A stretch of 64,000 nucleotides of DNA from Planomicrobium sp. CPCC 101110 (GTDB taxonomy: Bacteria > Bacillota > Bacilli > Bacillales_A > Planococcaceae): the NCBI RefSeq assembly GCF_007859395.1, contig NZ_VOHD01000008.1, positions 372,001-436,000 on the forward strand, given 5' to 3'. The translations under genes and the position numbers were made by a program. The notes below the pieces were generated by a model that did not search any database, was not told the DNA's origin, and was given only the letters and a program-made list of their open reading frames with translations. Shown piece after piece: positions 1-8,236 of this stretch. The stretch's first letter is position 1, and the number at the start of each line of letters is the position of its first letter.

Positions 1-208
1 CGGCGCCCAAATAAATCAGCCTGCCGCCAGCTTTGAATGACCCGATGACCGCTTTCACCGCCTGTTCAATTTGCGGCATTTCATCCGCGATTGCAAGCGG
101 CACTTTCTGATCTTCCCTGTTCATCGTTTCCAATATTTCCATTGTTGACATTTCATCAAGGCGCATCGTTTCTTGGTTTCTTTTTTCTGTAGACAAGTTT
201 TCCAGCAT
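1..208 (-). CDS. murQ: N-acetylmuramic acid 6-phosphate etherase, N-terminal part
   Basis: Reading the minus strand from the ATG at 208 gives a protein beginning MLENLSTEKRNQET and continuing through LDEMSTMEILETMN and RLIYLGA, the characteristic N-terminus of MurQ. The frame is open to the window edge, so only about 69 residues are visible. MurQ is a cytoplasmic SIS-fold enzyme that removes D-lactate from MurNAc-6-phosphate to give GlcNAc-6-phosphate. An AAAGGATG ribosome site precedes the ATG. It is separated from murR by a terminator and has its own promoter and operator, so it is a second transcript of the same recycling system. Confidence 0.9.
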   Translation of the reverse strand, partial: MLENLSTEKRNQETMRLDEMSTMEILETMNREDQKVPLAIADEMPQIEQAVKAVIGSFKAGGRLIYLGA

Positions 209-242
209 CGGATCATCCTTTTGGAATTTATTTCTTAAATCT

Positions 243-270
243 ATTGTAATTATTCGAAATTTTAAGTCAA
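243..270 (-). promoter_or_regulatory. Sigma-A type promoter of murQ
   Basis: On the minus strand there is TTGACT (265-270), a 16-base spacer and TACAAT (243-248), about 35 bases upstream of the murQ start. It lies between the murR terminator and murQ, which fits separate transcription. Confidence 0.65.
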
Positions 271-288
271 TACTTTTTATTTAAAATA

Positions 289-303
289 TGAAATTTAATT
301 TCA
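289..303. promoter_or_regulatory. MurR-type operator candidate upstream of murQ
   Basis: TGAAATTTAATTTCA is a 7-base inverted repeat around one central base and fits TGAAA-N5-TTTCA. The same pattern occurs at 4997-5011 in the murK promoter. It sits 18 bases upstream of the murQ -35 box. Assignment to the RpiR-family protein encoded next door is inference. Confidence 0.55.
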
Positions 304-310
304 AACCATA

Positions 311-339
311 AACAAAAAAACACCACTTGAAGCGGTGTC
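311..339 (-). terminator. Terminator after murR
   Basis: The minus strand reads ACACCGCTT-C-AAGTGGTGT followed by a run of seven T. It lies 18 bases beyond the murR stop and separates murR from murQ. Confidence 0.75.
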
Positions 340-356
340 TGTAAAGCAGGTCTGAT

Positions 357-1205
357 TCATCTTCGCAGGTTTTCCATTTCCGCGCGCGCATCGTAATATT
401 TCTGCACCACTTTTTCGCCGATGTGATGGAACATGCTCATATAGAGCGTATCAACAACTGTCAGTTGCGTCATTCTCGACGAGATGCTGCCGATCCGGAA
501 ATCCTGTTCCACGTTCGGTGTGCAGAGCCGGATGTCCGCTTCTTTATATAAAGGGGATTTGTTGATGGTTGTCAGCGCGATAACCGTTGCGCCTCTCTTT
601 TTGGCAAAGCGGGATAACTCGAGAACATCTTTTGTTTTTCCGGAAGTGCTGATGGCGACAAAGACGTCTTTTTCCGTCAAATGCGGAATAAGCGACAGCA
701 TATAATGGAAATCCAATGACGTGATGGAATGATAGCCGAGCTTTGTGAATTTATATTGGGCATCAACTGCGGCTGTCGATGAACCGCCGACTCCAAAAAA
801 GACAAGTTTCTCAGCCTCTTTGAGGGCTTCCACCGCTTTTGCCAGCTCTTTCCGGTCCATGGAATCTGCGCATGATTCTATGGCCGATTTGTTGACATGG
901 ATGATTTTGTGGAACAAGTCATAAGGCGAGTCCTTCTGCTGCAGAACCGAAAAATCCGTCAAATTCGTATCCATTAGCGTCACGTCTTTCAAAAGGGCCA
1001 GCTTGAAAGTCTTGAAGCTTCCCATCCCGATCGATTTGCAGAAACGGATGATCGAAGCTTCACTCACTCCCGATTTCTCAGACAGCTCTTTTGTGGTCAT
1101 GTGGGGGACCGCATCCGGCCTTTCGATGATATATTCGCCGATCCGCCTTTCCGCTTCGGACAATTGAGGCAAACTCGATTCTATTTTTGCTACCAACGAT
1201 TTCAT
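357..1205 (-). CDS. murR: RpiR-family transcriptional regulator of murein sugar recycling
   Basis: This 282-residue protein has an N-terminal RpiR helix-turn-helix (about residues 1-75, with VSEASIIRFCKSIGM) and a C-terminal SIS sugar-phosphate binding domain (about 120-260, with FFGVGGSSTAA and ISTSGKTKDV). I place the start at the ATG at 1205, preceded by GGAGG with seven-base spacing; a further upstream TTG has no ribosome site. MurR proteins bind MurNAc-6-phosphate and control murein recycling genes. It is the last gene of the murK-amiE-nagZ-murR cluster and adjoins murQ. Two TGAAA-N5-TTTCA dyads upstream of murK and murQ are its likely operators. The ligand assignment rests on the family and neighbours. 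Confidence 0.85.
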   Translation of the reverse strand: MKSLVAKIESSLPQLSEAERRIGEYIIERPDAVPHMTTKELSEKSGVSEASIIRFCKSIGMGSFKTFKLALLKDVTLMDTNLTDFSVLQQKDSPYDLFHKIIHVNKSAIESCADSMDRKELAKAVEALKEAEKLVFFGVGGSSTAAVDAQYKFTKLGYHSITSLDFHYMLSLIPHLTEKDVFVAISTSGKTKDVLELSRFAKKRGATVIALTTINKSPLYKEADIRLCTPNVEQDFRIGSISSRMTQLTVVDTLYMSMFHHIGEKVVQKYYDARAEMENLRR

Positions 1206-1298
1206 AAACAAACCTCCAACCAAATTCAGGTGCTTTTCTAGCAGCGCTTCGCTTCTACTGAATAGTATAGGAGAAATGTTTGCCGCGCAAATAAAAAC

Positions 1299-2903
1299 TT
1301 AACGCTTATGGAAAGATTGATTGGAATTGCCCTGATGTTCCAGTGTGACAGGAAGCTGCCCCTTCACTTCCGTTTTTCCCGCCAATGCTTCAGCCGCCAC
1401 TTCCAAAGCGGCTGGCGTATATTCATATGTGCAGATCCTTCGGTTTGCCCCCGGAAACAGGGCCGCATCGTAAGGCGTTCGAACGGCAACGACATCAACC
1501 GGCTTCCCGCTGTCAATCAAGTGGGCAACCAATTTTTGCTGCTCTGGAATCCTGGCGGCATTCGAGGTCAGTACCACTATGTGATCGTGTTTTTTCAATT
1601 TGGGCTCTAGGGCAGCCAATTCATCTTCATAGCGGGACAAATCTATTTCACACGCTTCGGCATATTCATGGACAATCTGCAGTTTCTCCGCCAATGCAGA
1701 ATTAGCAATGTGCAGATCTTCAACGATGGCGGAATACTCATCTGCTGTATGGACTACCAGCACTTTGTCTTTTGTTTTGATAGGCGCCCCCCTTTCTCCG
1801 ACTAACGTAATGCCGTCCTGATAAATCCCTTTCACTTTATCATGGTGGGCCTGCGATCCAATAAAAGCTTCCACTTCATGAGTTGTCCAGACATCATCCC
1901 AAGACACGCAGCCGGAAATCATGCGTTCGATCCGCTCAATCGACTGGTCGACTTGCTGTTCTGAAATTCCGCCTCTTTCTACAGCTTCGGCTAATTCCAG
2001 AACCGCTTGTTCCTGCACGGCATGGCTATGCGATACCATCACCATATCAACTCCGGCTTCGACCGCTTTCACGCAGCCCTTTACCGTTCCAATCCCGTTG
2101 ATAATGGCATCCATCTCCATGCAGTCGGTTGTGATGACGCCATCAAACCCAAGCTCTTCCCGAAGCAGCCCGGTTATGACCGAATGCGATAAGGTGGCTG
2201 GCTTGTTGGGTTCCTTTTCCAATGCCGGAAAATAGACATGGGCACTCATCACGGCATCGGCTCCGCTGGCGATGCATTTTTTGAACGGCACAAGTTCCAC
2301 TTCATGGAGCCTTTTCAAATCATGGCTGATGACCGGCAGATCCCGATGGGAATCCACAGAGGTGTCGCCATGCCCCGGAAAATGTTTTAGCGTTGACATG
2401 ACGCCTGCTTCCCTCATCCCCAGCATGAATTGTTCAGCCATTTCCGCGACGCTATGGGCCTCTTCGCCGAAAGAACGGACGCCGATGACCGGGTTTTGCG
2501 GATTGTTATTGATATCAACAACAGGCGCAAGGTTCCAGTTGATGCCAAGCGCCTTCATTTCTTTCCCGGTCAGGATGCCTGCCTGGAAAGCATGCCTGGG
2601 ATTTCGGGTCGCACCGAGCAGCATCGCTCCGGGAATGGCAGTGGTGCCCTCGCTGATTCTGCGGACGGTGCCATTTTCCTGATCGAGGCAAATCAGCAGC
2701 GGCGTCGCATACCCGGCTGCTTTCGCCTCTTTTTGCAGATTCCGGGTAAGTTCTAAAACTTCTGCCGGCGTGCCGATATTGCGGACGAACAATATGACAC
2801 CCCCGATATGATAGGTATGGATCAGATGTTTCATTTTCTCAGATACGGTCTTGCCGTGAAATCCGGCAATCAATAAGCGGCCCACTTTTTTCTGCAATGA
2901 CAT
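1299..2903 (-). CDS. nagZ: Glycoside hydrolase family 3 beta-N-acetylglucosaminidase
   Basis: This 534-residue GH3 protein has the NagZ catalytic loop KHFPGHGDTSVDSH (residues 173-186, general acid/base His-Asp pair) and a nucleophile Asp at about 260 in GVITTDCMEM. NagZ removes GlcNAc from GlcNAc-MurNAc fragments of cell wall. A C-terminal GH3 domain (about 350-520) follows the barrel. It begins directly MSLQKKVGRLL with no signal peptide or lipobox, unlike the longer exported Bacillus subtilis enzyme (established knowledge), so it probably acts in the cytoplasm. A GGAGG ribosome site precedes the ATG, and it lies 12 bases after the amiE-like gene, in one operon with it. Confidence 0.88.
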   Translation of the reverse strand: MSLQKKVGRLLIAGFHGKTVSEKMKHLIHTYHIGGVILFVRNIGTPAEVLELTRNLQKEAKAAGYATPLLICLDQENGTVRRISEGTTAIPGAMLLGATRNPRHAFQAGILTGKEMKALGINWNLAPVVDINNNPQNPVIGVRSFGEEAHSVAEMAEQFMLGMREAGVMSTLKHFPGHGDTSVDSHRDLPVISHDLKRLHEVELVPFKKCIASGADAVMSAHVYFPALEKEPNKPATLSHSVITGLLREELGFDGVITTDCMEMDAIINGIGTVKGCVKAVEAGVDMVMVSHSHAVQEQAVLELAEAVERGGISEQQVDQSIERIERMISGCVSWDDVWTTHEVEAFIGSQAHHDKVKGIYQDGITLVGERGAPIKTKDKVLVVHTADEYSAIVEDLHIANSALAEKLQIVHEYAEACEIDLSRYEDELAALEPKLKKHDHIVVLTSNAARIPEQQKLVAHLIDSGKPVDVVAVRTPYDAALFPGANRRICTYEYTPAALEVAAEALAGKTEVKGQLPVTLEHQGNSNQSFHKR

Positions 2904-2915
2904 GTTCTTCCTCCT

Positions 2916-3971
2916 TTACTCCTCCGGCAGATTTGCCAGGATGATATTATGCAAGCGCGGACGCAAGCGGATGATTGCGTCCTGGCGTCCAAAATAAACG
3001 CGGTTTGTCAGTAAAATCACGGATGTCTCACAAACAGGATCAATATAAAAGCTGGTGCCGGTGAATCCGGTGTGCCCATATGAAAGCGGCGACATCAAAT
3101 CCCCCATCGGGCCGGGCCCTTCATCTTTCAACTGCCAGCCAAGCCCCCGGCATTCATCCGAAAACGGGGTGAAATTCTCGCGTGATTTCTTCAGCCAAAG
3201 CGGATGCAAGATCCGCCTTCCGGCATGCATGCCATCGTTTTCGAGCATATCCGTGAAGATGGCGGTGTCCCCAAGAGTGGAAAACAGTCCGGCATGCCCG
3301 CTGACGCCGCCCATCGATTCCGTATTTTCGTCATGGACGATTCCGTATTTATGGTCCTGCAGCCGCTCGCTCCATTCGGTCGGCGCGTATTGGGAGCGCT
3401 TGTAATCCGGCCGATACTTAGTATTGTTCATTCCCATCGGGCCAAAAAGATGCTGCTGCGCACATTCTTCGATGGATTTCCCGGTGGCTTTCTCCACAAT
3501 TCCCATAAGCAAAATAAAACCCAAGTCGCTGTATTCAACTTTTGTTCCCGGTGCATAAGCCAATTGTTCACCGCAAATTGCGCTATAGATTTCCTGCACT
3601 GTTCTTTTTTGTTCAAAGTAATGCCGGTGCGAAGGCAGGCCGGAGGAATGCGACAGCAGCTGCTGAATCCGGATGTTTTCTTTTCCATGCGCTGCGAATT
3701 CAGGAAAAAAGGTGGTGACCCGGTCGTGAAGGTAGATGTCTCCCGATTCAAGAAGCTGCAAGACGAGCGGCAGCGTCACCATCACTTTTGTCAGCGAAGC
3801 CATATCGAACACATGCCGCGTTGTAAGTTCAGTTTTATCCTTCCCTAAACTGTTGGTCCCAAGCGCTTCATTAAGGAGGATCCGCCCTTTGTGCTTGACG
3901 CGGATAACAGCGCCCGGTGTTGTTTGTCGATCGATTTCCCGCTGCAAAAATGAAACCGCCTTGTCCCTCAT
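2916..3971 (-). CDS. Beta-lactamase-fold serine hydrolase, AmiE-like MurNAc-L-alanine amidase
   Basis: This 351-residue protein is of the penicillin-binding/class C beta-lactamase fold. Visible motifs are S59-L-T-K62 (SxxK), Y147-S-D149 in the YxN position, and H300-T-G302 in the KTG position. In the B. subtilis mur cluster the equivalent gene is amiE, whose product cuts the MurNAc to L-Ala bond. This copy lacks a signal peptide and is shorter, so a cytoplasmic muropeptide substrate is likely. Its ATG overlaps the murK stop by four bases (ATGA), implying translational coupling. The fold is certain; the amidase role is inferred from neighbours. Confidence 0.75.
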   Translation of the reverse strand: MRDKAVSFLQREIDRQTTPGAVIRVKHKGRILLNEALGTNSLGKDKTELTTRHVFDMASLTKVMVTLPLVLQLLESGDIYLHDRVTTFFPEFAAHGKENIRIQQLLSHSSGLPSHRHYFEQKRTVQEIYSAICGEQLAYAPGTKVEYSDLGFILLMGIVEKATGKSIEECAQQHLFGPMGMNNTKYRPDYKRSQYAPTEWSERLQDHKYGIVHDENTESMGGVSGHAGLFSTLGDTAIFTDMLENDGMHAGRRILHPLWLKKSRENFTPFSDECRGLGWQLKDEGPGPMGDLMSPLSYGHTGFTGTSFYIDPVCETSVILLTNRVYFGRQDAIIRLRPRLHNIILANLPEE

Positions 3972-4951
3972 CGTCTCTCCACCCTTTCAGCGGACGCTTT
4001 TATTTCTTCCATAAAAGCGTCGCTTGTCCCTATTCCTTGCGTCTTCAATCCCGCAATCAATGCTCCCCCGACCGGCGCAACTTGCGCTGGCTGAAACACC
4101 GCGTTCGGCAAGGATACGCGCGCCAGCTTTTCGAACAGAGGGATGAACAATTCGGAATCACTGAAAACGCCGCCTGCCAATACGATTGGCGTCGGATGCG
4201 CTTTTTCGAAAAGCTCCTGATGGCACGCTTCAATGCACAGGAGCATCTGGGTACATGCATCCTCGAGCATGCTTTGCGCCAATCCGTCTCCCGATTTCGC
4301 CTCTTCGATAACAAACGGGGCTAGCGGTGCAATGACAGAACGGGGATGTTCCTTTCCGTAGACTTTGTCGATCAAGTCCGGCACACGCCCGACACCAAAA
4401 TGGTCAAGCAGCCGTCCAGTCAAAGATGTGGCAGATCCGCGGCCATCATGATGCCGGAACGCTGCGCGAAGCGCCTTCTTTCCTAAATCGAATCCGCTGC
4501 CCTCATCATCAAACAAATAACCCCAGCCGCCGGAGCGTACCGTCTTGCCGTTTTCATTGATCCCGTAAGCGATCGCACCAGTCCCGGCTATTTGGACAAT
4601 GCCTGCTTCGCCGGCCGTCCCGGCATACAAGGCGTTCACCGCATCGTTTTCGACAAATACTTTTGTTTCAGGAGGCAAGTGCTCTTTCAGCAAGGCCGCA
4701 ATTTCAGCATCCCGGCCGCTTTCGCCGACTCCTGCCATGCCGGCGAAACAAACCGACAGCTGGCTGAACACGGCCGGATCCTGCTCTCTTAACTGCAGCA
4801 GCAAGCCCTCCATCACTTGATGGAATTCTGCCTGTGTCAGTGTATTCGGGTTGCTACGCCCAGCTGCTGCGTGCATATAAACTTTGCCCTGCTCATCAGC
4901 GACCATGCCGGCGGTCTTCGTTCCTCCTCCGTCTATTCCTAAAACATACAT
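3968..4951 (-). CDS. murK: N-acetylmuramic acid / N-acetylglucosamine kinase (BadF/BadG ATPase family)
   Basis: This 327-residue actin-fold sugar kinase begins MYVLGIDGGGTKTAGMV (phosphate-1 loop at 5-13), with ENDAVNALYAGT (about 100-111), QIAGTGAIAYG (about 119-129) and GGWGYLFDDEGSG. The BadF/BadG family includes MurK, which phosphorylates MurNAc and GlcNAc at C6 (established for Clostridium). It is the first gene of the recycling operon, so free amino sugars released by NagZ and AmiE would be phosphorylated here and MurNAc-6-phosphate passed to MurQ. No MurP PTS component is visible within the window. The ribosome site GGAGGGACACAG precedes the ATG. Confidence 0.8.
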   Translation of the reverse strand: MYVLGIDGGGTKTAGMVADEQGKVYMHAAAGRSNPNTLTQAEFHQVMEGLLLQLREQDPAVFSQLSVCFAGMAGVGESGRDAEIAALLKEHLPPETKVFVENDAVNALYAGTAGEAGIVQIAGTGAIAYGINENGKTVRSGGWGYLFDDEGSGFDLGKKALRAAFRHHDGRGSATSLTGRLLDHFGVGRVPDLIDKVYGKEHPRSVIAPLAPFVIEEAKSGDGLAQSMLEDACTQMLLCIEACHQELFEKAHPTPIVLAGGVFSDSELFIPLFEKLARVSLPNAVFQPAQVAPVGGALIAGLKTQGIGTSDAFMEEIKASAERVERR

Positions 4952-4984
4952 CTGTGTCCCTCCGCCTTTTCGTATATTACTCTC

Positions 4985-5012
4985 ATTATAAATTGTTGAA
5001 ATATTTTTTCAA
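4985..5012 (-). promoter_or_regulatory. Promoter of the murK-amiE-nagZ-murR operon
   Basis: The minus strand has TTGAAA (5007-5012), a 16-base spacer and a perfect TATAAT (4985-4990), about 34 bases before the murK ATG. The operator candidate at 4997-5011 overlaps the -35 box and spacer. Confidence 0.7.
4997..5011. promoter_or_regulatory. MurR-type operator candidate in the murK promoter
   Basis: TGAAATATTTTTTCA fits TGAAA-N5-TTTCA, the same dyad as upstream of murQ (289-303), and is extended to GTTGAAA/TTTCAAC arms. Its overlap with the -35 box suggests repression. The match between the two sites is seen directly; MurR binding is inferred. Confidence 0.6.
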
Positions 5013-5048
5013 CTTTGCATTTATTATCCAGTATTAAACTCGTCCTCA

Positions 5049-5096
5049 AAAAGAAGAGCCAAAAGCAATTCCGCTTTTGGCTCTTCTCAATTTGTT
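5049..5096 (-). terminator. Terminator downstream of rtcB
   Basis: AGAAGAGCCAAAAGC and its complement form a 14-15 bp stem; on the minus strand it ends in TTTTT. It lies about 130 bases past the rtcB stop. A GC-rich hairpin (GCCGGCTGG arms, 5189-5213) lies between. Confidence 0.75.
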
Positions 5097-5223
5097 GAAT
5101 TGGAAAATATACCCCTTGCTATTCCATCAATCAGTTCTGCATTCCTCGAACCCGCGCCGAAGCGGCTCAACGCTCGCCTGCGGAATGCGGCCGGCTGGAG
5201 CGTGCCAGCCGGCTTTCTCATTG

Positions 5224-6432
5224 TCAATCCTTGTAAGGATCCAATTCATTGGCTCCTGCCATGCAGACGCCGACCGGCTTTAGGACATGCAGCACTTCGA
5301 TGGTGTCTTTATGGGCATCGAGAACCGTTTCGAGCTTCCGGTAAACGAACGGGCTTTCGTCCGTGCCAGCTCCACGGAGTTCGACGCCGAACGCTTTGAC
5401 TGCCCGGTACATTTGCTTTTCCGTTATTTGGCCGCCGGAACGCTGGCGGGTTTTCCAGTTCATCTTCCCGGCCGCTTGTGTCCGGCTCATGATGCGGCCG
5501 GCACCATGCACCGTGCTGCTGAACGCATTGGTGGTTTCTTCCGTATCTTTCCCTTGGACAATGACTGAAATGTCGCCCATGCTACCGCCGACAAAACCGA
5601 GCTGGCCGGCTGCGGAAGGCGTTGCCCCTTTTCGGACCACAATCGTATCCTGCCCGAAATGATTTTCTTTCCAGGCGAAATTATGGTGATTGTGGACTGA
5701 AAACACAGATTCCGCACCAAGAATCGACAGCACCTGGTCAGCCACGTAATCCCGGCCCGCATATGCGTAGCGGCCGGCGAGCGTCATCGCGCGGTAGTAC
5801 ATATCGCCGACTTCCGAATCCAAATCGAGCAAAGTCGGCGCTTGTTCCATGCTTTCGCCCGGCGCTTTGTCGGAAAATTGGCGGCCGCTCGCCAAGTTGA
5901 GAAATCCACTGGCCGTTTTATGGCCGAACCCGCGGCTGCCGAAATGGTTCGCCACCCAGACGTCTTGTGTTTCTTCGTCCACAAGAAGATCGACGTAATG
6001 ATTGCCGGAGCCGACCGTGCCAAGCTGTTCAATCGCCAGCTTCTTCAATTTATCGTGTTCCTGCTTGCCGATCTGCTGATAGACATTCCAGTCGGGATCG
6101 TCAAACAGTTCATGGTCGACGCGCTCTTTGTTCTTTCGTCCGATGCCGAATGAAATGGTGCTGTTGATGGCGTCCATAAGGCGCGGCAGATCGGCTTTGA
6201 TGTCGCGGTATTTCAGGTTGGTCCGTACGGCTTTATTGCCGCAGGCGATGTCGTACCCGACACCGGATGGCGAAATCTGGCGGTCGTATACAACCACTCC
6301 GCCCACCGGCTGGCTATAGCCGTAATGGCCGTCGGCGCAGAGCACGCCGCCAAGCACTTGTCCGGTATTCAAGCAGTTCTGGAACTGCCGCAATGTCTGT
6401 GCTTCATGTTCTCCGAAAATGGTCGTTTTCAT
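5224..6432 (-). CDS. rtcB: RNA-splicing ligase RtcB family protein
   Basis: RtcB joins RNA 2',3'-cyclic phosphate or 3'-phosphate ends to 5'-OH ends with GTP and manganese. The 402-residue product has the family metal and guanylate motifs: GVGYDIACG (58-65), GSGNHYVDL (141-149), ANHFGSRGFGHK (161-172), HNHHNFAWKE (247-256), RKGATPSAAGQ and GGSMGD (267-286), and HGAGR (309-313), whose His carries GMP in studied homologues. I chose the ATG at 6432, preceded by AGGAGGAAAAGA; the frame is open about 300 bases further upstream but without family similarity. A 43-codon ORF ends 20 bases upstream, probably co-transcribed. No RtcA or Archease gene is adjacent. Confidence 0.9.
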   Translation of the reverse strand: MKTTIFGEHEAQTLRQFQNCLNTGQVLGGVLCADGHYGYSQPVGGVVVYDRQISPSGVGYDIACGNKAVRTNLKYRDIKADLPRLMDAINSTISFGIGRKNKERVDHELFDDPDWNVYQQIGKQEHDKLKKLAIEQLGTVGSGNHYVDLLVDEETQDVWVANHFGSRGFGHKTASGFLNLASGRQFSDKAPGESMEQAPTLLDLDSEVGDMYYRAMTLAGRYAYAGRDYVADQVLSILGAESVFSVHNHHNFAWKENHFGQDTIVVRKGATPSAAGQLGFVGGSMGDISVIVQGKDTEETTNAFSSTVHGAGRIMSRTQAAGKMNWKTRQRSGGQITEKQMYRAVKAFGVELRGAGTDESPFVYRKLETVLDAHKDTIEVLHVLKPVGVCMAGANELDPYKD

Positions 6433-6452
6433 TCTTTTCCTCCTGACAATTC

Positions 6453-6584
6453 TTATATGGCGTCTTTCACTATTCTGATGATTACCCTCGGAATAAAGAG
6501 GATAATCTCCAGCAGCACACCACCCATTTCGATGATGGCATCCGGTATCCATGACCGGTCTTTCTTCTTCTTCCCCTTTTTCAT
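6453..6584 (-). CDS. Small basic/hydrophobic protein upstream of rtcB (43 aa)
   Basis: The ATG at 6584 is preceded by GGGGGATAAAC, a well-placed ribosome site. The product begins with a very basic stretch (MKKGKKKKDRSW) followed by a hydrophobic helix-like segment (EMGGVLLEIILFIPRVIIRIV) that could sit in or on the membrane. It ends 20 bases before rtcB and is likely in the same transcript. I do not recognise a family. Support is the ribosome site, spacing and non-random composition. Confidence 0.5.
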   Translation of the reverse strand: MKKGKKKKDRSWIPDAIIEMGGVLLEIILFIPRVIIRIVKDAI

Positions 6585-6683
6585 GTTTATCCCCCGTTTC
6601 TTTCCTCATGCCAATCCTTACGAAAGATTTCGGGAGAAGTTTCGTTTGGCGGAAAAGTTTTGCTGCTTCTTGCGCCTCAAGCG

Positions 6684-6727
6684 AAAAAGAGTTCAGCCCC
6701 GCTTGAAAACAAGGGACTGAACTCTTT
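6684..6727 (-). terminator. Terminator after the aldehyde dehydrogenase gene
   Basis: AAAGAGTTCAG arms around an inner CCC/GGG pair form a long stem, followed on the minus strand by TCTTTTTC. It lies just beyond the stop at 6735. Confidence 0.75.
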
Positions 6728-6734
6728 ACCACAC

Positions 6735-8207
6735 TTATTTTAATCCTTCAATAAATGGTCCATAGTCACGCGGAGTGTGCTGGATGGAAATCCACTTCAT
6801 TGTCGTGAATTCCTCTAACACCCAATCGCCGTTGAATCGTCCAAGCCCGGATTCTTTCTCTCCGCCAAATGGCACGTGGGCTTCGTCATTGACCGGCTGG
6901 TCGTTGACATGGATCATTCCGGTGTAAATTTGATGCGCAAGCTTCGTGCCGCGTTCAATATTGGAAGAATGGATCGCACCGCTCAGGCCATACGGAAAGG
7001 CATTGACCATGTCCGCCGCTTCCTCGTCGCTGTCAAACGGAATCAGCACCGCAACCGGGCCGAAGATTTCATTTTCAGCAATCGGCATGCTGTTTGTCCC
7101 GCTCCCTAGAACTGTCGGCTGAAGGACGTTGCCGTCCCGCTCTCCGCCAAGCAGGATTTCTGCACCCTGTTCGACGCTTGCCTTGATGTCGTCCATGATG
7201 CGGTCGACTTGATTGCTGTTGATAAGCGGCCCGACATGCGTATCTTGGTCGGCTGGATTGCCGTATTTCAATTTCTTCGCCCGCTCGACAAAAAGTTTGG
7301 CAAACTCATCATAGCGGTCCTTGTGGACAAGGATCCGATTGGTTGCCATACAGATCTGCCCTTGATGGTAAAACTTGCCGAAGAGCGCCGAATCGACCGC
7401 GTAGTCGAGATCCGCGTCGTCCAGCACCAGGAAGGCATTATTGCCGCCAAGTTCCAGCGCGGTTTTCTTCAAGCTGCCGCCCGCCAATTCCCCGATGTGC
7501 TTGCCGACCGGCGTGGAACCGGTGAACGAAATCAAGCGCGGAATCGGGTGTTTGACGATATCATTCCCGATTTCCGATCCGCGGCCGACAATGACATTCA
7601 ACAAGCCTTTCGGCAAGCCGGCCGCCTCAAAAATACTGGCAAAAATCAAACCGCCTGTGACCGGTGTGTCGGTCGCCGGCTTGATAACCACGCCATTTCC
7701 TGTCGCCAGTGCCGGCGCTACTGATCGCATCGCCAAATGGAACGGAAAATTCCACGGGCTGATGACGCCGATGACGCCGATCGGATTGCGGTAAATGCGG
7801 TTTTCTTTCCCTGCTGTTTGCGATGGCAGAATTTTGCCTTCCATCTTGAAAGGAAACGTCGCCACTTCTTTTATGACGTTCAAGGCCGCCCCAAATTCTG
7901 TCGCCGCTTTCATATACGTGCTGCCCGCTTCTTTGATCAGCCATTCGATGATCAGCTCTTTGTTTTCCCCCATGACGTCGACGACTTTCTCCAAGATCGC
8001 CCGCTTGTTTTGGGGAAGCTCCTTTGCCCATTCCGCCTGCGCTTTTGCCGCCGACCGGTAGGCGCGGTCCAAATCTTCTTTGTCCGCCGCCTGGATGGCA
8101 ACAAGTTCCTCACCTGTAAACGGGTCCGTGTTTTTCATCATATTGTCGCTCGATCCATTTTGCCATTGCCCATCAAAATAAATTTTGGTGAAATCAGTGT
8201 GTATCAT
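6735..8207 (-). CDS. NAD(P)-dependent aldehyde dehydrogenase, aromatic-aldehyde type
   Basis: This 490-residue ALDH-superfamily enzyme shows the NAD-binding SPWNFPFHLAMR segment (about 150-161), the general base Glu in LELGGNN (about 255-261) and the nucleophile Cys in GQICMATNR (about 286-294). Sequence flavour is that of the vanillin/benzaldehyde dehydrogenase group (YfmT-like), so it may oxidise aromatic or other toxic aldehydes to acids. I place the start at the ATG at 8207 with GGGAGAGG eight bases upstream; an ATG 30 bases earlier overlaps the SDR stop and lacks a ribosome site. It follows the SDR gene by 29 bases and probably shares its transcript. The exact substrate is unknown. Confidence 0.8.
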   Translation of the reverse strand: MIHTDFTKIYFDGQWQNGSSDNMMKNTDPFTGEELVAIQAADKEDLDRAYRSAAKAQAEWAKELPQNKRAILEKVVDVMGENKELIIEWLIKEAGSTYMKAATEFGAALNVIKEVATFPFKMEGKILPSQTAGKENRIYRNPIGVIGVISPWNFPFHLAMRSVAPALATGNGVVIKPATDTPVTGGLIFASIFEAAGLPKGLLNVIVGRGSEIGNDIVKHPIPRLISFTGSTPVGKHIGELAGGSLKKTALELGGNNAFLVLDDADLDYAVDSALFGKFYHQGQICMATNRILVHKDRYDEFAKLFVERAKKLKYGNPADQDTHVGPLINSNQVDRIMDDIKASVEQGAEILLGGERDGNVLQPTVLGSGTNSMPIAENEIFGPVAVLIPFDSDEEAADMVNAFPYGLSGAIHSSNIERGTKLAHQIYTGMIHVNDQPVNDEAHVPFGGEKESGLGRFNGDWVLEEFTTMKWISIQHTPRDYGPFIEGLK

Positions 8208-8236
8208 TCTAGAAACCTCTCCCTTTTGGTTCAGCA

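Noticed and set aside
6433..6732. Upstream in-frame extension of rtcB by about 100 codons
   Set aside because: The extension lacks RtcB similarity, crosses the 43-codon ORF and the ribosome site AGGAGGAAAAGA, and would begin near another gene's terminator.
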